Part shown: positions 6,964 through 15,727 of the stretch, one piece after another | Layout: the number at the start of each line of letters is the position of its first letter | How positions within the stretch are numbered: position 1 is the stretch's first letter | Assembly (NCBI RefSeq): GCF_049800775.1 | Contig: NZ_JBNAFR010000003.1 | Span: 62,001 to 126,000, forward strand | DNA from: Dinoroseobacter sp049800775 | GTDB lineage: Bacteria > Pseudomonadota > Alphaproteobacteria > Rhodobacterales > Rhodobacteraceae | Reading direction: 5' to 3' | DNA length: 64,000 nucleotides | Program-made: the position numbers and the translations under genes | Notes under the pieces: generated by a model | Database searches by the model: none | What the model saw: the letters and a program-made list of their open reading frames with translations, nothing else | What the model was told of the DNA's origin: nothing

Positions 6964-8804
6964 TCCGCGGCCTCCGTCGTATCAATGAACCCACCCGATT
7001 GCCGCGACCAGAACCGGGCATAGAGCCCGCCCTTGGCCAGCAGATCCGCATGGGTGCCGTCCTCGATCACCCGGCCGTCATCCAGAACGAGGATCCGGTC
7101 CATATGGGCGATGGTCGACAGGCGGTGCGCGATGGCGATCACCGTCTTGCCCTCCATCACGCCATAGAGCGTGTCCTGAATGGCCGCCTCCACCTCGCTG
7201 TCGAGGGCCGAAGTCGCCTCGTCGAGCACGAGGATCGGCGCGTTCTTGAGGATGACACGCGCGAGGGCGATCCTCTGGCGTTGCCCGCCGCTGAGTTTCA
7301 CGCCCCGCTCGCCCACATGGGCGTCATAGCCGGTGCGGCCCTCAGGGTCCGTCAGCCCAAGGATGAAATCATGGGCCTCGGCGCGTTCGGCGGCGGCAAT
7401 CACCTCGGCCTCGGTGGCGTGGGGCTTGCCATAAAGGATGTTGTCGCGGACCGAGCGATGGAGCAGCGCACTGTCCTGCTGCACCATCCCGATCTCGGCG
7501 CGCAGGCTATCCTGGGTCACCTTCGCGATGTCCTGACCATCGATCAGCACCCGACCGGCATCGGCGTCATAGAACCGCAACAGAAGCTTCACGAGGGTCG
7601 ACTTCCCCGCCCCCGAGCGCCCGATCAGCCCCACCCGCGTGCCCGGCGCGAGGGTCAGGTCGATCTTGTCGAGACCGCCAGTCTCCTGCCCGTAATGGTG
7701 GCTCAGGGTCTCCAGTCTGATCTCGCCCTCGCGCAGCTCCAGCGGTTTGGCATCCGGCGCGTCCACAAGGGTGATCGGCTGCGCAATGGTCTGCAGGCCT
7801 TCGGCGATCACGCCGAGATTCTGAAAGAAATTCGACACCGCCCACATGATCCAGCCGGTCATGGCATTGAGCCGCAAGGTCAATGCCGTCGCCGCCGCGA
7901 CCACACCCACCGAAGCCGCATCCTGCATCCAGAGGACCACTGCCCAGCCGACCACCCCGACGATCAGCAATCCGTTCAGGATCACCAGCACGATATCCAT
8001 GGTGGTGAAAATCCGCATCTCGCGGGCAAAGGTCGTCCGGGTGGTCTCGATCGCCTCTTTGGCGTAGTCGAGCTCCCGGTCATGATGGGCAAAGAGTTTC
8101 ACCGCGTGAATGTTGGTGTAGCTGTCCACGACCCGGCCCGTCACCTCGGACCGCGCCTCGGAGCTTGCCTTGGACGCGGGGCCGATATTCACGATCGTCC
8201 AGCGCACCAGCGCGAGATAGAACCCGAACCACAGGATGAGCGGCAGCGCGAGGCGCGGATCCGCCCCCATGAGCAGGATCGCAGCCCCGATCAGATACGC
8301 GAGCGAGAAGCTCAGGGCGTCGAAGACCTGAAACACCGCCTCGCCCGCGGCCGGCGGCGTCTGCATCACCCGATTTGCGATCCGCCCGGCAAAGTCGTTC
8401 TCGAACCAGCCCACGGATTGCCGCAACACCTGCCGATGGGCGCGCCAACGAAAGAGCGTGCTGTAATTCGGCAGAATCGCATTGTTCAGAAGCAGCACGT
8501 CAAAGGCCTGCAACACCGGGCGCAGCAGCAGGATGAACACGGCCACCAGCACCAGTTCAAGCCCGTGGCTCTCCCAGATCGTGGCGGGCGTGTTCGAGGA
8601 TAACAGGTCCACGACCCGTCCCATGTAGAAAATCAGCCCGATCTCCACAGCCGCCACCAGCACGGACATCACCCCGGCAACCGCAAAGACGCCGCGGAAC
8701 GGCTGCGACCAAGATTTGATGAACGGCCAGAGGCGCGTGGGGGGGCGATCCGTCTCGGAATAGGCCACATACGGGTCTATGAGACGCTCGAAATAGCGGA
8801 ACAT
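6960..8804 (-). CDS. ABC exporter half-transporter, first of a tandem pair (TM domain fused to ATPase)
   Basis: The 614-residue product starts MFRYFERLIDPYV. An amphipathic N-terminal stretch is followed by an ABC membrane domain (about 40-330). The nucleotide-binding domain has Walker A GRSGAGKST, signature LSGGQRQR and Walker B ILVLDEATSALDSEVE. The next gene encodes a paralogue of identical length and the two overlap by ATGA, so they probably assemble as a heterodimer in the inner membrane. Homologues in this group are usually labelled MsbA/MdlB-like, but the cargo is unknown. A 65-bp gap separates it from cca upstream on the same strand. Confidence 0.92.
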   Translation of the reverse strand: MFRYFERLIDPYVAYSETDRPPTRLWPFIKSWSQPFRGVFAVAGVMSVLVAAVEIGLIFYMGRVVDLLSSNTPATIWESHGLELVLVAVFILLLRPVLQAFDVLLLNNAILPNYSTLFRWRAHRQVLRQSVGWFENDFAGRIANRVMQTPPAAGEAVFQVFDALSFSLAYLIGAAILLMGADPRLALPLILWFGFYLALVRWTIVNIGPASKASSEARSEVTGRVVDSYTNIHAVKLFAHHDRELDYAKEAIETTRTTFAREMRIFTTMDIVLVILNGLLIVGVVGWAVVLWMQDAASVGVVAAATALTLRLNAMTGWIMWAVSNFFQNLGVIAEGLQTIAQPITLVDAPDAKPLELREGEIRLETLSHHYGQETGGLDKIDLTLAPGTRVGLIGRSGAGKSTLVKLLLRFYDADAGRVLIDGQDIAKVTQDSLRAEIGMVQQDSALLHRSVRDNILYGKPHATEAEVIAAAERAEAHDFILGLTDPEGRTGYDAHVGERGVKLSGGQRQRIALARVILKNAPILVLDEATSALDSEVEAAIQDTLYGVMEGKTVIAIAHRLSTIAHMDRILVLDDGRVIEDGTHADLLAKGGLYARFWSRQSGGFIDTTEAAE

Positions 8805-8869
8805 GGGAACGGTCCTTGGGCTGTCCTAGCTATATAGCCTCGGACACGCGAAATGCCACGGCCATAGGC

Positions 8870-10018
8870 TCAGAGGCGGGCCAGCAACTCCGCCTTTGAC
8901 AAGCGCATGCCCGAGGCAATCCAGGCCGTTTCCAACTTGCGCAGCGCGGCCCCGATCTCGGGTCCTTGCAACGCGTCCGGCAAGTCCTTGGCCCGGAGGG
9001 GGAAGACCATCTGCGCGCCCCGTTCGACCTCAGGGATCTGCGCGGGGTCCAACGGCGTCGAGAATAGCGCGGCCCTCAGGGTCAGGACATCCCGCGCGAC
9101 GAGCGCGCCAAGACGATAGCCCAACTCCGCCGGGCCGGTCAGAGCCCCCAGATGGTGACGCAGCTCTGCCAGTCTGCGGGCCTGCGCTTTGGAGAGGCGC
9201 AGCGCGTCGGTCGAGCCACCCAGGCCGGCCAACCGGCGCAGCGGCTCGGGGGACAGATCAAGCTGGCCTTCCAGGTGGATGAGGGGCGCGAGCGCCTCGG
9301 CACTCGCGCCGGGCAGCGTACGGGCGAGGACCCCAGATTGCGCCATCGCTGCGACCGCCGGGGCCGGATCTTGCGCCGCCAGCAGTTTCAGAAGTTCCGC
9401 CGTGACCCGCTCGGCCGAGAGCGTGCGCAACCCTCCGGCGAGCGCGGCGCAGGCCGCAAGCCCCTCGGCATCCAGCCCCTCCTCGGGCGCGCCATACCAG
9501 GCGGTGAACCGGAAAAAGCGCAGGATCCGCAGGTAATCCTCACGAATGCGATCCTCGGGCGCACCAATGAACCGCACCCGCCGCGCCGCGAGGTCCGGCG
9601 CACCGCCCAAAGGGTCGACAACCTCTCCGCACGCAGTGGCATAGAGCGCGTTCATGGTGAAATCCCGGCGGCTGGCATCCTCGGCAACATCCTCCGAGAA
9701 CGCGACTTCGGCGTGGCGGCCATCGGTAGCGACATCCCGGCGAAAGGTCGTGATCTCAATGGGGTGACCGTCGGCGATCACGGTGACGGTGCCGTGGGAC
9801 AACCCGGTGGGAATGACCTTGAACCCCGCCCCCTCGGCCAGGGCGCGCACCGTGTCAGGCAAAGCGCTGGTGGCCATGTCGAGATCGGTCACAGGTGCCC
9901 CGATCAGAGCGTTCCGGACCGTTCCGCCGACATAGAGCGCTTGATGCCCGGCCTCGGTCAACAGGTGCAGAACCCGCTGCGGGGCGGGGTCCGCCCAGGG
10001 TCCGGGCGGCAGGATCAC
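8870..10018 (-). CDS. cca: CCA tRNA nucleotidyltransferase / poly(A) polymerase family
   Basis: The 382-residue product has the class II nucleotidyltransferase head: LYVGGTVRNALIG (about 28-40) and the catalytic Asp pair in TDLDMAT (Asp45, Asp47). It continues with FRRDVATDGRHAEV, RRDFTMNALY and a C-terminal helical body with DYLRILRFFRF. It adds or repairs the 3' CCA of tRNA, so mature tRNA depends on it. The start is GTG 10018, overlapping the nudL stop by 4 bp (GTGA). It is the last gene of the hslO-nudL-cca group. A pure poly(A) polymerase activity is less likely from the length. Confidence 0.9.
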   Translation of the reverse strand: MILPPGPWADPAPQRVLHLLTEAGHQALYVGGTVRNALIGAPVTDLDMATSALPDTVRALAEGAGFKVIPTGLSHGTVTVIADGHPIEITTFRRDVATDGRHAEVAFSEDVAEDASRRDFTMNALYATACGEVVDPLGGAPDLAARRVRFIGAPEDRIREDYLRILRFFRFTAWYGAPEEGLDAEGLAACAALAGGLRTLSAERVTAELLKLLAAQDPAPAVAAMAQSGVLARTLPGASAEALAPLIHLEGQLDLSPEPLRRLAGLGGSTDALRLSKAQARRLAELRHHLGALTGPAELGYRLGALVARDVLTLRAALFSTPLDPAQIPEVERGAQMVFPLRAKDLPDALQGPEIGAALRKLETAWIASGMRLSKAELLARL

Positions 10019-10614
10019 TGCAGTGCGTCGGCGAAGCCTCGCAGGATCCGCGCAGTCGCCCCCCAGATGTAATAGGGCCCATAGGGCACCGTGTAAAAAC
10101 GACGGGATTTCCCCTGCCAGATTCGGTCCTGCACGGAAAACCGGGCCGGATCCGTGACATGGCCGTAGGGCACGCGGAACACCTCCGCGACCTCGCCAAG
10201 TTCCGGCACGATCTCGAACGGGTTTGTGACAATGCCCACGAAGGGCTGCATCCGGTAGCCGGTCACCGTCTCGTGGGCAGGCAACTCGCCCACGAGTTTC
10301 ACCGCATCGGCGGGCAGGCCAATTTCCTCCCAGGCTTCGCGCAGAGCCGCATCCGCAGCGGAGGCATCGCCCTCATCCACCTTGCCCCCCGGAAAGGCGA
10401 TCTGACCCGGGTGATGCTTGAGCCGCGAAGAGCGCTTGGTCAGGATCAACTCGACCCCGCCGGGCCCCTGGATCAGAGGGACGAGCACCGCCGCTGGTCG
10501 CAATTTCCGGGTCGGCGGCGGCGCAAATTCCGGGTTCAGGTCGAAATCCGAGGAGCCTCCGCGCGCCGCCTGCAACGCCAGCGCGACGCGACTGGCGACA
10601 TCATCCAGCGGCAT
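10015..10614 (-). CDS. nudL: CoA pyrophosphatase, Nudix family (NudL/YeaB-like)
   Basis: The 199-residue product has the CoA-pyrophosphatase signature: LTKRSSRLKHHPGQIAFPGG runs directly into a Nudix box with the pattern Gx5Ex7REAWEEIGL. The LLTxR..LrxhxGqvaFPGG element upstream of the Nudix box distinguishes this subfamily from general Nudix enzymes. It should hydrolyse CoA and its derivatives to 3',5'-ADP and phosphopantetheine. The start overlaps the end of hslO by 14 bp and its stop overlaps the GTG of cca, so the three genes are tightly coupled. Confidence 0.88.
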   Translation of the reverse strand: MPLDDVASRVALALQAARGGSSDFDLNPEFAPPPTRKLRPAAVLVPLIQGPGGVELILTKRSSRLKHHPGQIAFPGGKVDEGDASAADAALREAWEEIGLPADAVKLVGELPAHETVTGYRMQPFVGIVTNPFEIVPELGEVAEVFRVPYGHVTDPARFSVQDRIWQGKSRRFYTVPYGPYYIWGATARILRGFADALQ

Positions 10615-11599
10615 CCGGACCCTCCACCGCCTCGAACCCGAGGGTTTCGGGCTTGAATTCGTAATGCGCGCCGCAGAACTGGCAATCGGCGGTGACGATG
10701 CCCTCCTCGGTGGTCATATGCGCGATGTCTTTGGCCGAGTAGATCGACAGGCTCTGGCGCACGCGGTTCGGCGAACAGGTGCATCCGAACTTCACCGGAA
10801 GGGCGTCATAGACCCGCGGGTCTTCCTCGTGGAACAGCCGCACCAGCAGGTCCGATGGCGCCACAGAAGGGCCGATCAGTTCCAGAGCCTCGACCGTATC
10901 GAGCAGGACATTCGCGCGGGTCCAGTTCTCACCCTCGTCGCCGGCCAGGATATCATCGGGTTTGAGCAACCCCGCCTCTCCGGTCGCATCACCCGCGGCA
11001 AAGGGCGACGCCTTGGGCATATGCTGGAGCATCACGCCACCGGCGCGCCAGTGTTCCGCCTGACCTGGTTCGGTGCTGCGCCCGAAGCTGATCTCGAACC
11101 GGGTGGGCAATTGCTCGGACTGGGCGAAATAGGTCTCGGCGCAGGCCGAAAGGCTGTCACCTGCGATCGGCGTGATGCCCTGATAGGGCTCCATCCCCTT
11201 GCCCTGATCGATCAGGATCGCGAAGTAACCCCGGCCGATCGCCTTGAAGGGGTCGGTCTCTGCGGCGAGCCGCTCGGCATCATAGCTGGCATAGGCGCGA
11301 ATCTGGGCCGGCGCGCCCTCTTCCTCGGGCGCGTAGAAATCCGTCGCGATCAGGCGGGCGGGGCCATCGCCGCGGATCTGGAGCGACAGTTTCCACTGCA
11401 GCTTGATGGACTGGCCAATCAGCGCGGTGAGAACGGCGGCCTCCGCGACCAGCGCCTCGATCATGGGGGGATAGTCGTGCTGCGCCAGGACACCATCGAG
11501 CACACCATCGAGCCGGGCCACCCGCCCCCGGATATCGGACCGGTCGAGTTGAAACGGCAGGACTGTATCGTCCCAGGCAAGTTTGGACGCGAGTGTCAT
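10601..11599 (-). CDS. hslO: Redox-regulated chaperone Hsp33
   Basis: The 332-residue product has the Hsp33 N-terminal fold and, near the C-terminus, the zinc-binding redox switch. The pairs are Cys273-x-Cys275 (FGCTCSPNRV) and Cys306-x2-Cys309 (DCQFCGAHYEF). In reducing conditions the four cysteines bind zinc. Oxidation forms disulfides, unfolds the linker and activates the cytosolic holdase. It opens the hslO-nudL-cca set. A Nudix hydrolase gene diverges from it across about 110 bp that must hold both promoters. Confidence 0.95.
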   Translation of the reverse strand: MTLASKLAWDDTVLPFQLDRSDIRGRVARLDGVLDGVLAQHDYPPMIEALVAEAAVLTALIGQSIKLQWKLSLQIRGDGPARLIATDFYAPEEEGAPAQIRAYASYDAERLAAETDPFKAIGRGYFAILIDQGKGMEPYQGITPIAGDSLSACAETYFAQSEQLPTRFEISFGRSTEPGQAEHWRAGGVMLQHMPKASPFAAGDATGEAGLLKPDDILAGDEGENWTRANVLLDTVEALELIGPSVAPSDLLVRLFHEEDPRVYDALPVKFGCTCSPNRVRQSLSIYSAKDIAHMTTEEGIVTADCQFCGAHYEFKPETLGFEAVEGPDAAG

Positions 11600-11708
11600 G
11601 GAGGGGCCTTCCTAGAGGGGCGCGTTGCTGGCATACCGAAGCTATATAGAAGCCGTCCGCGATGCATCCAAGGGCGCGCACAGGCAACGCGGGAGGCGTT
11701 GGACGGGT

Positions 11709-12161
11709 ATGATCAGACGGTATGGCGAAGCAGTTCGGGCAGGGCAAGCCTATCAAAGGCGCCCGGGTGCCTATGCGATCCTGCAGCGGGGGTCACAGAT
11801 CCTCACAACCGTTCAGTTCGGGGCCCAGACAGAGATCCAGCTGCCGGGGGGTGGGATCGACCCCGGCGAAGCCCCGTTACCAGCCCTGCACCGTGAGGTG
11901 CTCGAAGAGACTGGCTGGCATATCTGCGTTTTGCGAAAGCTGGGGGTTTTTCGTCGGTTCACCTTCATGCCGGAATACGGGATCTGGGCTGAGAAGCTCT
12001 GCCATATCTATCTCGGGAGGCCGACCTTGTGCATGGGCCCCCCGGTGGAAGAGGATCACTTACCGCTCTGGATGAGCCCGAGCGAGGCGACCGTGGAGCT
12101 CGCCAATGCCGGGGACCGTGCTTTTGTTTCGCAATGGGGTCGCAGTCAGGGCTTGATCTGA
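11709..12161 (+). CDS. Nudix hydrolase of unknown substrate
   Basis: I chose ATG 11709 (150 residues). An upstream in-frame extension to 11625 adds a basic, poorly conserved tail and reaches into the hslO promoter region. The Nudix box is complete: GGGIDPGEAPLPALHREVLEETGW (about residues 46-69) fits Gx5Ex7REUxEExGU. Upstream, AYAILQRGSQILTTVQ resembles the first strands of small Nudix enzymes of the MutT/NUDT type. The substrate cannot be inferred. The gene is divergent from hslO and runs tail-to-tail into the receiver-phosphatase gene with 12 bp between stops. Confidence 0.85.
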   Translation: MIRRYGEAVRAGQAYQRRPGAYAILQRGSQILTTVQFGAQTEIQLPGGGIDPGEAPLPALHREVLEETGWHICVLRKLGVFRRFTFMPEYGIWAEKLCHIYLGRPTLCMGPPVEEDHLPLWMSPSEATVELANAGDRAFVSQWGRSQGLI

Positions 12162-12173
12162 GAACAGCGTTCC

Positions 12174-13451
12174 TCACGTGTCGCTTGATACACGGCCAAA
12201 ATCGAGCACGAGGCCCGAGATATCGTCGCCGAAATCCGCGCCCTGAGCGAAGCTGTCCAGTTCCCGCGGCAGCACCTCCATCAGTGTCGGGCCATCGAGG
12301 TCACGATGCTTCGCGACCCATTTTGACAGCCCGGCATCATCCAGCATGTTGCCATCGGGATCTGTGCATTCCGTGAAACCATCCGAGACCATCAGAATGC
12401 GATCGCCCGCGTTCAATGTGGTCTCGAAGCTCGTATACTCGGCCCCATCGAGCAGACCGATTGGCAATCCACCATCGCCCATGAGCTCCGGGCTGCCGCC
12501 ACTGCGCAGAAGTTGGGCATGGGGATGGCCTGCCTGCACGAGACGGATATGCCCCGTTTCACTGTTCAGGATGGCGAGGATGATGGTGAAATAGTGCTCG
12601 GTATCCATCTCCTCGAGGAGCAGCGTATTCAAATCCGCCGCGACCGCACCCGGATCCCGCCCAACCGGGTTCCCGTCTGGATCCGCCTCAATCGCGATGT
12701 TCTTTCCCGGAACCGAGCCGGACAGCACACCCGCGAGACGGGCCGTCATCAATGCAGAGCTCACTCCATGGCCGGACACATCGAGCGAATAGAGACCGAT
12801 TTCCGACGAGTTGATTCGGAAGAAACCGACCAGATCGCCGCCCACATGCCCGCTTGATTGCAACATCAGAGCAATCTCCGCATCGCGGAACGTCCCGATC
12901 TTGTCCCGCACCAACGATTGCTGAAGCTTCTTGGCCTCGATCAGATCGTTGTCCACGGCCTGATAAAGCGTCTTAAGCTCCGCCAGCGTCTCGGAAATCA
13001 GCGCATTCTTGTTGGTCAGCTCCCGCTCCATGCGCATGACACGCTCGCCCGCGGTGATTCTCGCCATAAGTTCGACCGTGTGCACAGGCTTGGACAGGAA
13101 GTCGTCCGCGCCGGCATCAAACCCCTCAGCGATCTCATTCTTTTCAGTCTTTGTGGTCAAAAGAATGATGTAGACATAGTGATCACAGTTCAGATCACGC
13201 AAAGCGCGACACATCTCCGGGCCGGAGAGACCCGGCATCATCCAGTCGCTGATCACGATATCGATGCGATTGTCCTGAAACACCTCCAGCCCGTGATTCC
13301 CATCCTCGGCCTCAAAGACCACATAGCCCTTTTTCTTCAACGCCATGGAGAGAATGCGGCGCTGCAATCGACTGTCATCGACCACGAGCACGTGAAGCGC
13401 ACCGGCAGTCGTATCGTGGGGGGGCAGGTCGTCTGTTGGCTCAGGAATCAT
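12174..13451 (-). CDS. Response regulator with C-terminal PP2C-type (RsbU/SpoIIE) serine phosphatase; RbaY-like architecture
   Basis: The 425-residue product has a receiver domain at about 18-140: acidic pair Asp25/Asp26, phospho-acceptor Asp69 in VISDWMMPG and a conserved Lys in FLSKPV. A helical linker follows at about 145-185, then a PP2C/SpoIIE phosphatase domain with metal-binding signatures GGDLVGFF, SLDVSGHGVSSALMT and VSDGFTEC. This is the plan of RbaY in Rhodobacter capsulatus and RsbU-type activators that dephosphorylate an anti-sigma antagonist in partner-switching. No RsbV/RsbW-type genes are nearby. The divergent Hpt gene may supply phosphate to, or drain it from, the receiver. 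Confidence 0.9.
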   Translation of the reverse strand: MIPEPTDDLPPHDTTAGALHVLVVDDSRLQRRILSMALKKKGYVVFEAEDGNHGLEVFQDNRIDIVISDWMMPGLSGPEMCRALRDLNCDHYVYIILLTTKTEKNEIAEGFDAGADDFLSKPVHTVELMARITAGERVMRMERELTNKNALISETLAELKTLYQAVDNDLIEAKKLQQSLVRDKIGTFRDAEIALMLQSSGHVGGDLVGFFRINSSEIGLYSLDVSGHGVSSALMTARLAGVLSGSVPGKNIAIEADPDGNPVGRDPGAVAADLNTLLLEEMDTEHYFTIILAILNSETGHIRLVQAGHPHAQLLRSGGSPELMGDGGLPIGLLDGAEYTSFETTLNAGDRILMVSDGFTECTDPDGNMLDDAGLSKWVAKHRDLDGPTLMEVLPRELDSFAQGADFGDDISGLVLDFGRVSSDT

Positions 13452-13607
13452 TCGGAACTACTCGTGTTGCTGACTTGTTCCTAAGCCCCCCCACTTAACA
13501 GGGGATGAAGTTTAAAATGCTTCGGAAATCCATTCGTCCACTCAGGATTCGTTAACATGCCCGGCCTAGAGTTCCGGCCAATGCGAGGGCGGAAAAGCGA
13601 GTGAATC

Positions 13608-13940
13608 ATGATTGATTGGAACCGGGTCAGGGAGCTGCAGGACGAAATCGGCGCGGACGATTTCGGCGAAATTGTAGAGGTGTTTATGGAGGAGGTTGAA
13701 GCCGCGATCGGCCAGCTTCCGACCGCAGACAAGGGTGCGGATCTCGAAGCTTTGATGCACCTGATCAAGGGCTGCGCCTGGAACCTCGGGTTTCGCGCGC
13801 TTGGCAAGCTTTGCGCTGATGGGGAAGCCGCGGCTGCGGCGGGCAACGGCGCCTCCGTGGACATCCCCGAGATCGTTGCCGCCTTCGAGACCGCCAAGGC
13901 TGTGTTCTCGGACGGTCTTGAAACGCAGCTGGTCGCCTAG
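13608..13940 (+). CDS. Hpt (histidine phosphotransfer) domain protein
   Basis: The 110-residue, nearly all-helical product contains MHLIKGCAWNLGF with His51 as the likely phosphorylated residue. This matches the HxxKGxxxxLG motif of Hpt domains. It has no kinase or receiver domain, so it would shuttle phosphate between other proteins. It is divergent from the receiver-PP2C gene (156 bp apart) and convergent with modC (9 bp between stops). A functional pairing with the adjacent receiver-phosphatase is inferred from position only. Confidence 0.85.
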   Translation: MIDWNRVRELQDEIGADDFGEIVEVFMEEVEAAIGQLPTADKGADLEALMHLIKGCAWNLGFRALGKLCADGEAAAAAGNGASVDIPEIVAAFETAKAVFSDGLETQLVA

Positions 13941-13949
13941 GCTGACGGC

Positions 13950-15032
13950 CTAGCCGATATCCTGCTTGGCGACCGAGACCGATTTCAGAATAGCGTAGCA
14001 GGATTGCCCGATTTTCAGGTCCAGCGCGTTGGCAGATCGGCGCGTGATCCTGCACAATAGCAGGTCAGAGCCCACCCTGAGCTGCACGAGAACGCCCGGA
14101 CCCTCCCCACGCCGGATCATTTCGATCCGGGCCGTGAGACAGTTGAGCGCGGAAATCCCACTGGGACGGTCGATCGCCAACATAACATCCTTGGCCTCGA
14201 TCCGGACCCGCAACTCTGTGCCCACCGGGTCACGTTGGCGCGGCAACATCAGTGTTCCGCCACTGAACGTCAGCGCACTGACACCATCGTCGAAATGATC
14301 CGTCAGCACGCCTGAGATCAAGGCACCCGCATCGCGGATCCCGAGCACAGGCGCGATGTCTGGATCCGCGAGAACCTCTTCCGCGCGCCCCACGCGCAGG
14401 ACGCGCCCCCTGTCCAAGGCGACAACGGTTGTAGCAATCCGCGCAATCTCGGGCACGGAATGGCTGACATAGAGGATCGGAACGCCGACCTCGCTACAAA
14501 GCCTCTGAATATAGGGTAGGATTTCGGCTTTCCGGGACATGTCCAGAGCCGCCAGAGGTTCATCCATCAGGAGCATATCGGGCTCCGACAGAAGCGCACG
14601 GCCGATGGCCACGCGCTGCTTTTCGCCTCCGGACAGATCCGTCGGTCGACGCGGCAAAAGCCCAGAGAGCCCCAACAGGTCCACAACGGAGTCAAGAGAC
14701 GCTCCGCTCATCTGGGTTCCGCGCCGTTTCTGACCATAGAGAAGGTTTTGGCGCACGGTGAGATGCGGAAACAGCCGCCCTTCCTGAAACACATAGCCCA
14801 GACGCCGCGCATGAGGTGGCACCCAGACACCCTGCCCCCGATCCACAAGAACCCGACCGGCGACACGCACCGACCCGGCATCCGGGCGCAAAAGGCCCGC
14901 CACCGCATTGACGACGGTTGTCTTGCCGGAGCCGGATTTGCCAAACAGCGCTGTGACCCCCGGCGGCGCTTCGAACTGCACATCGAGCGCAAAGGATCCG
15001 GCCCGATGCTGGACGGCGACAGACAGGGTCAT
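13950..15032 (-). CDS. modC: Molybdate ABC transporter, ATP-binding protein
   Basis: The 360-residue product has Walker A GKSGSGKTT (about 31-39), ABC signature LSGGEKQR and Walker B MLLMDEPLAALD. A C-terminal molybdate-binding (TOBE/Mop) domain occupies roughly 290-355 (SGISALNCLTARIEMI ... GVLVQLRVGSDLLLCRIT). This is the full ModC length. It powers import of molybdate needed for the molybdenum cofactor. Its ATG overlaps the modB stop by 4 bp. It converges on the Hpt gene. Confidence 0.95.
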   Translation of the reverse strand: MTLSVAVQHRAGSFALDVQFEAPPGVTALFGKSGSGKTTVVNAVAGLLRPDAGSVRVAGRVLVDRGQGVWVPPHARRLGYVFQEGRLFPHLTVRQNLLYGQKRRGTQMSGASLDSVVDLLGLSGLLPRRPTDLSGGEKQRVAIGRALLSEPDMLLMDEPLAALDMSRKAEILPYIQRLCSEVGVPILYVSHSVPEIARIATTVVALDRGRVLRVGRAEEVLADPDIAPVLGIRDAGALISGVLTDHFDDGVSALTFSGGTLMLPRQRDPVGTELRVRIEAKDVMLAIDRPSGISALNCLTARIEMIRRGEGPGVLVQLRVGSDLLLCRITRRSANALDLKIGQSCYAILKSVSVAKQDIG

Positions 15033-15727
15033 GCGCCTGAAATCCGCCGAGCGACTGCGCGCGAAACCATCTCGGACAGCAGCAGCGCGCCCATGGCCAG
15101 CACAACCGAGACCAGCACGAGCCGAAAGGCCGTTTCTTCGCCCCCGGGCACCTGCAGAAACGCATAGATCGCCGAGGGCACCGTCTGGGTCTCGCCCGGG
15201 ATATTAGACACAAAGGTGATCGTCGCCCCAAACTCGCCCATCGCCTTGGCAAAGGCGAGGATCGCCCCCGTCAGAACACCCGGCAGGATCAGGGGAAGCG
15301 TGACGGTGACAAAGACGACCAGCGGCGAGGCCCCGAGCGTGCCTGCCGCCTGCTCCAGCCGGGGATCCACGGCTTCGATCGCGAGGCGGATCGCCCGAAC
15401 CATCAACGGAAACGCCATGATCGCCGCGGCGAGGACAGCGCCGGTCCAGCGAAAAGCCAGCACGATCCCGAAGCTCGATTCGAGGAAAGCGCCCACTGGT
15501 CCGCGTCGCCCGAAGGTCAGCAACAGCAGGTAACCCGTAACCACGGGTGGCAGGATCAAAGGCAGATGCACGAGCCCGTTGAGGATCTGCCGTCCGGGAA
15601 AGCGCCAGCGCGCCAGCGCATAGGCCACGAGGATCCCCAGGGGCAGGCTGCACAGCGTAGCCCAGATCGAGACGCGCAGAGACAAGGCGACCGCGTCCCA
15701 CGCATCCGGGCCCAGCCAGTCAGTCAT
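15029..15727 (-). CDS. modB: Molybdate ABC transporter, permease protein
   Basis: I use ATG 15727 (232 residues, MTDWLGPDAWDAVALSLRVS), which overlaps the end of modA by 8 bp. A longer frame to 15772 would overlap modA far more. The protein has about five or six transmembrane segments and the EAA-type loop for ModC contact (EAVDPRLEQAAGTLGASPLVVFVTVTLP). It is the integral membrane channel of the molybdate importer, a homodimer in known ModBC complexes. Confidence 0.94.
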   Translation of the reverse strand: MTDWLGPDAWDAVALSLRVSIWATLCSLPLGILVAYALARWRFPGRQILNGLVHLPLILPPVVTGYLLLLTFGRRGPVGAFLESSFGIVLAFRWTGAVLAAAIMAFPLMVRAIRLAIEAVDPRLEQAAGTLGASPLVVFVTVTLPLILPGVLTGAILAFAKAMGEFGATITFVSNIPGETQTVPSAIYAFLQVPGGEETAFRLVLVSVVLAMGALLLSEMVSRAVARRISGA

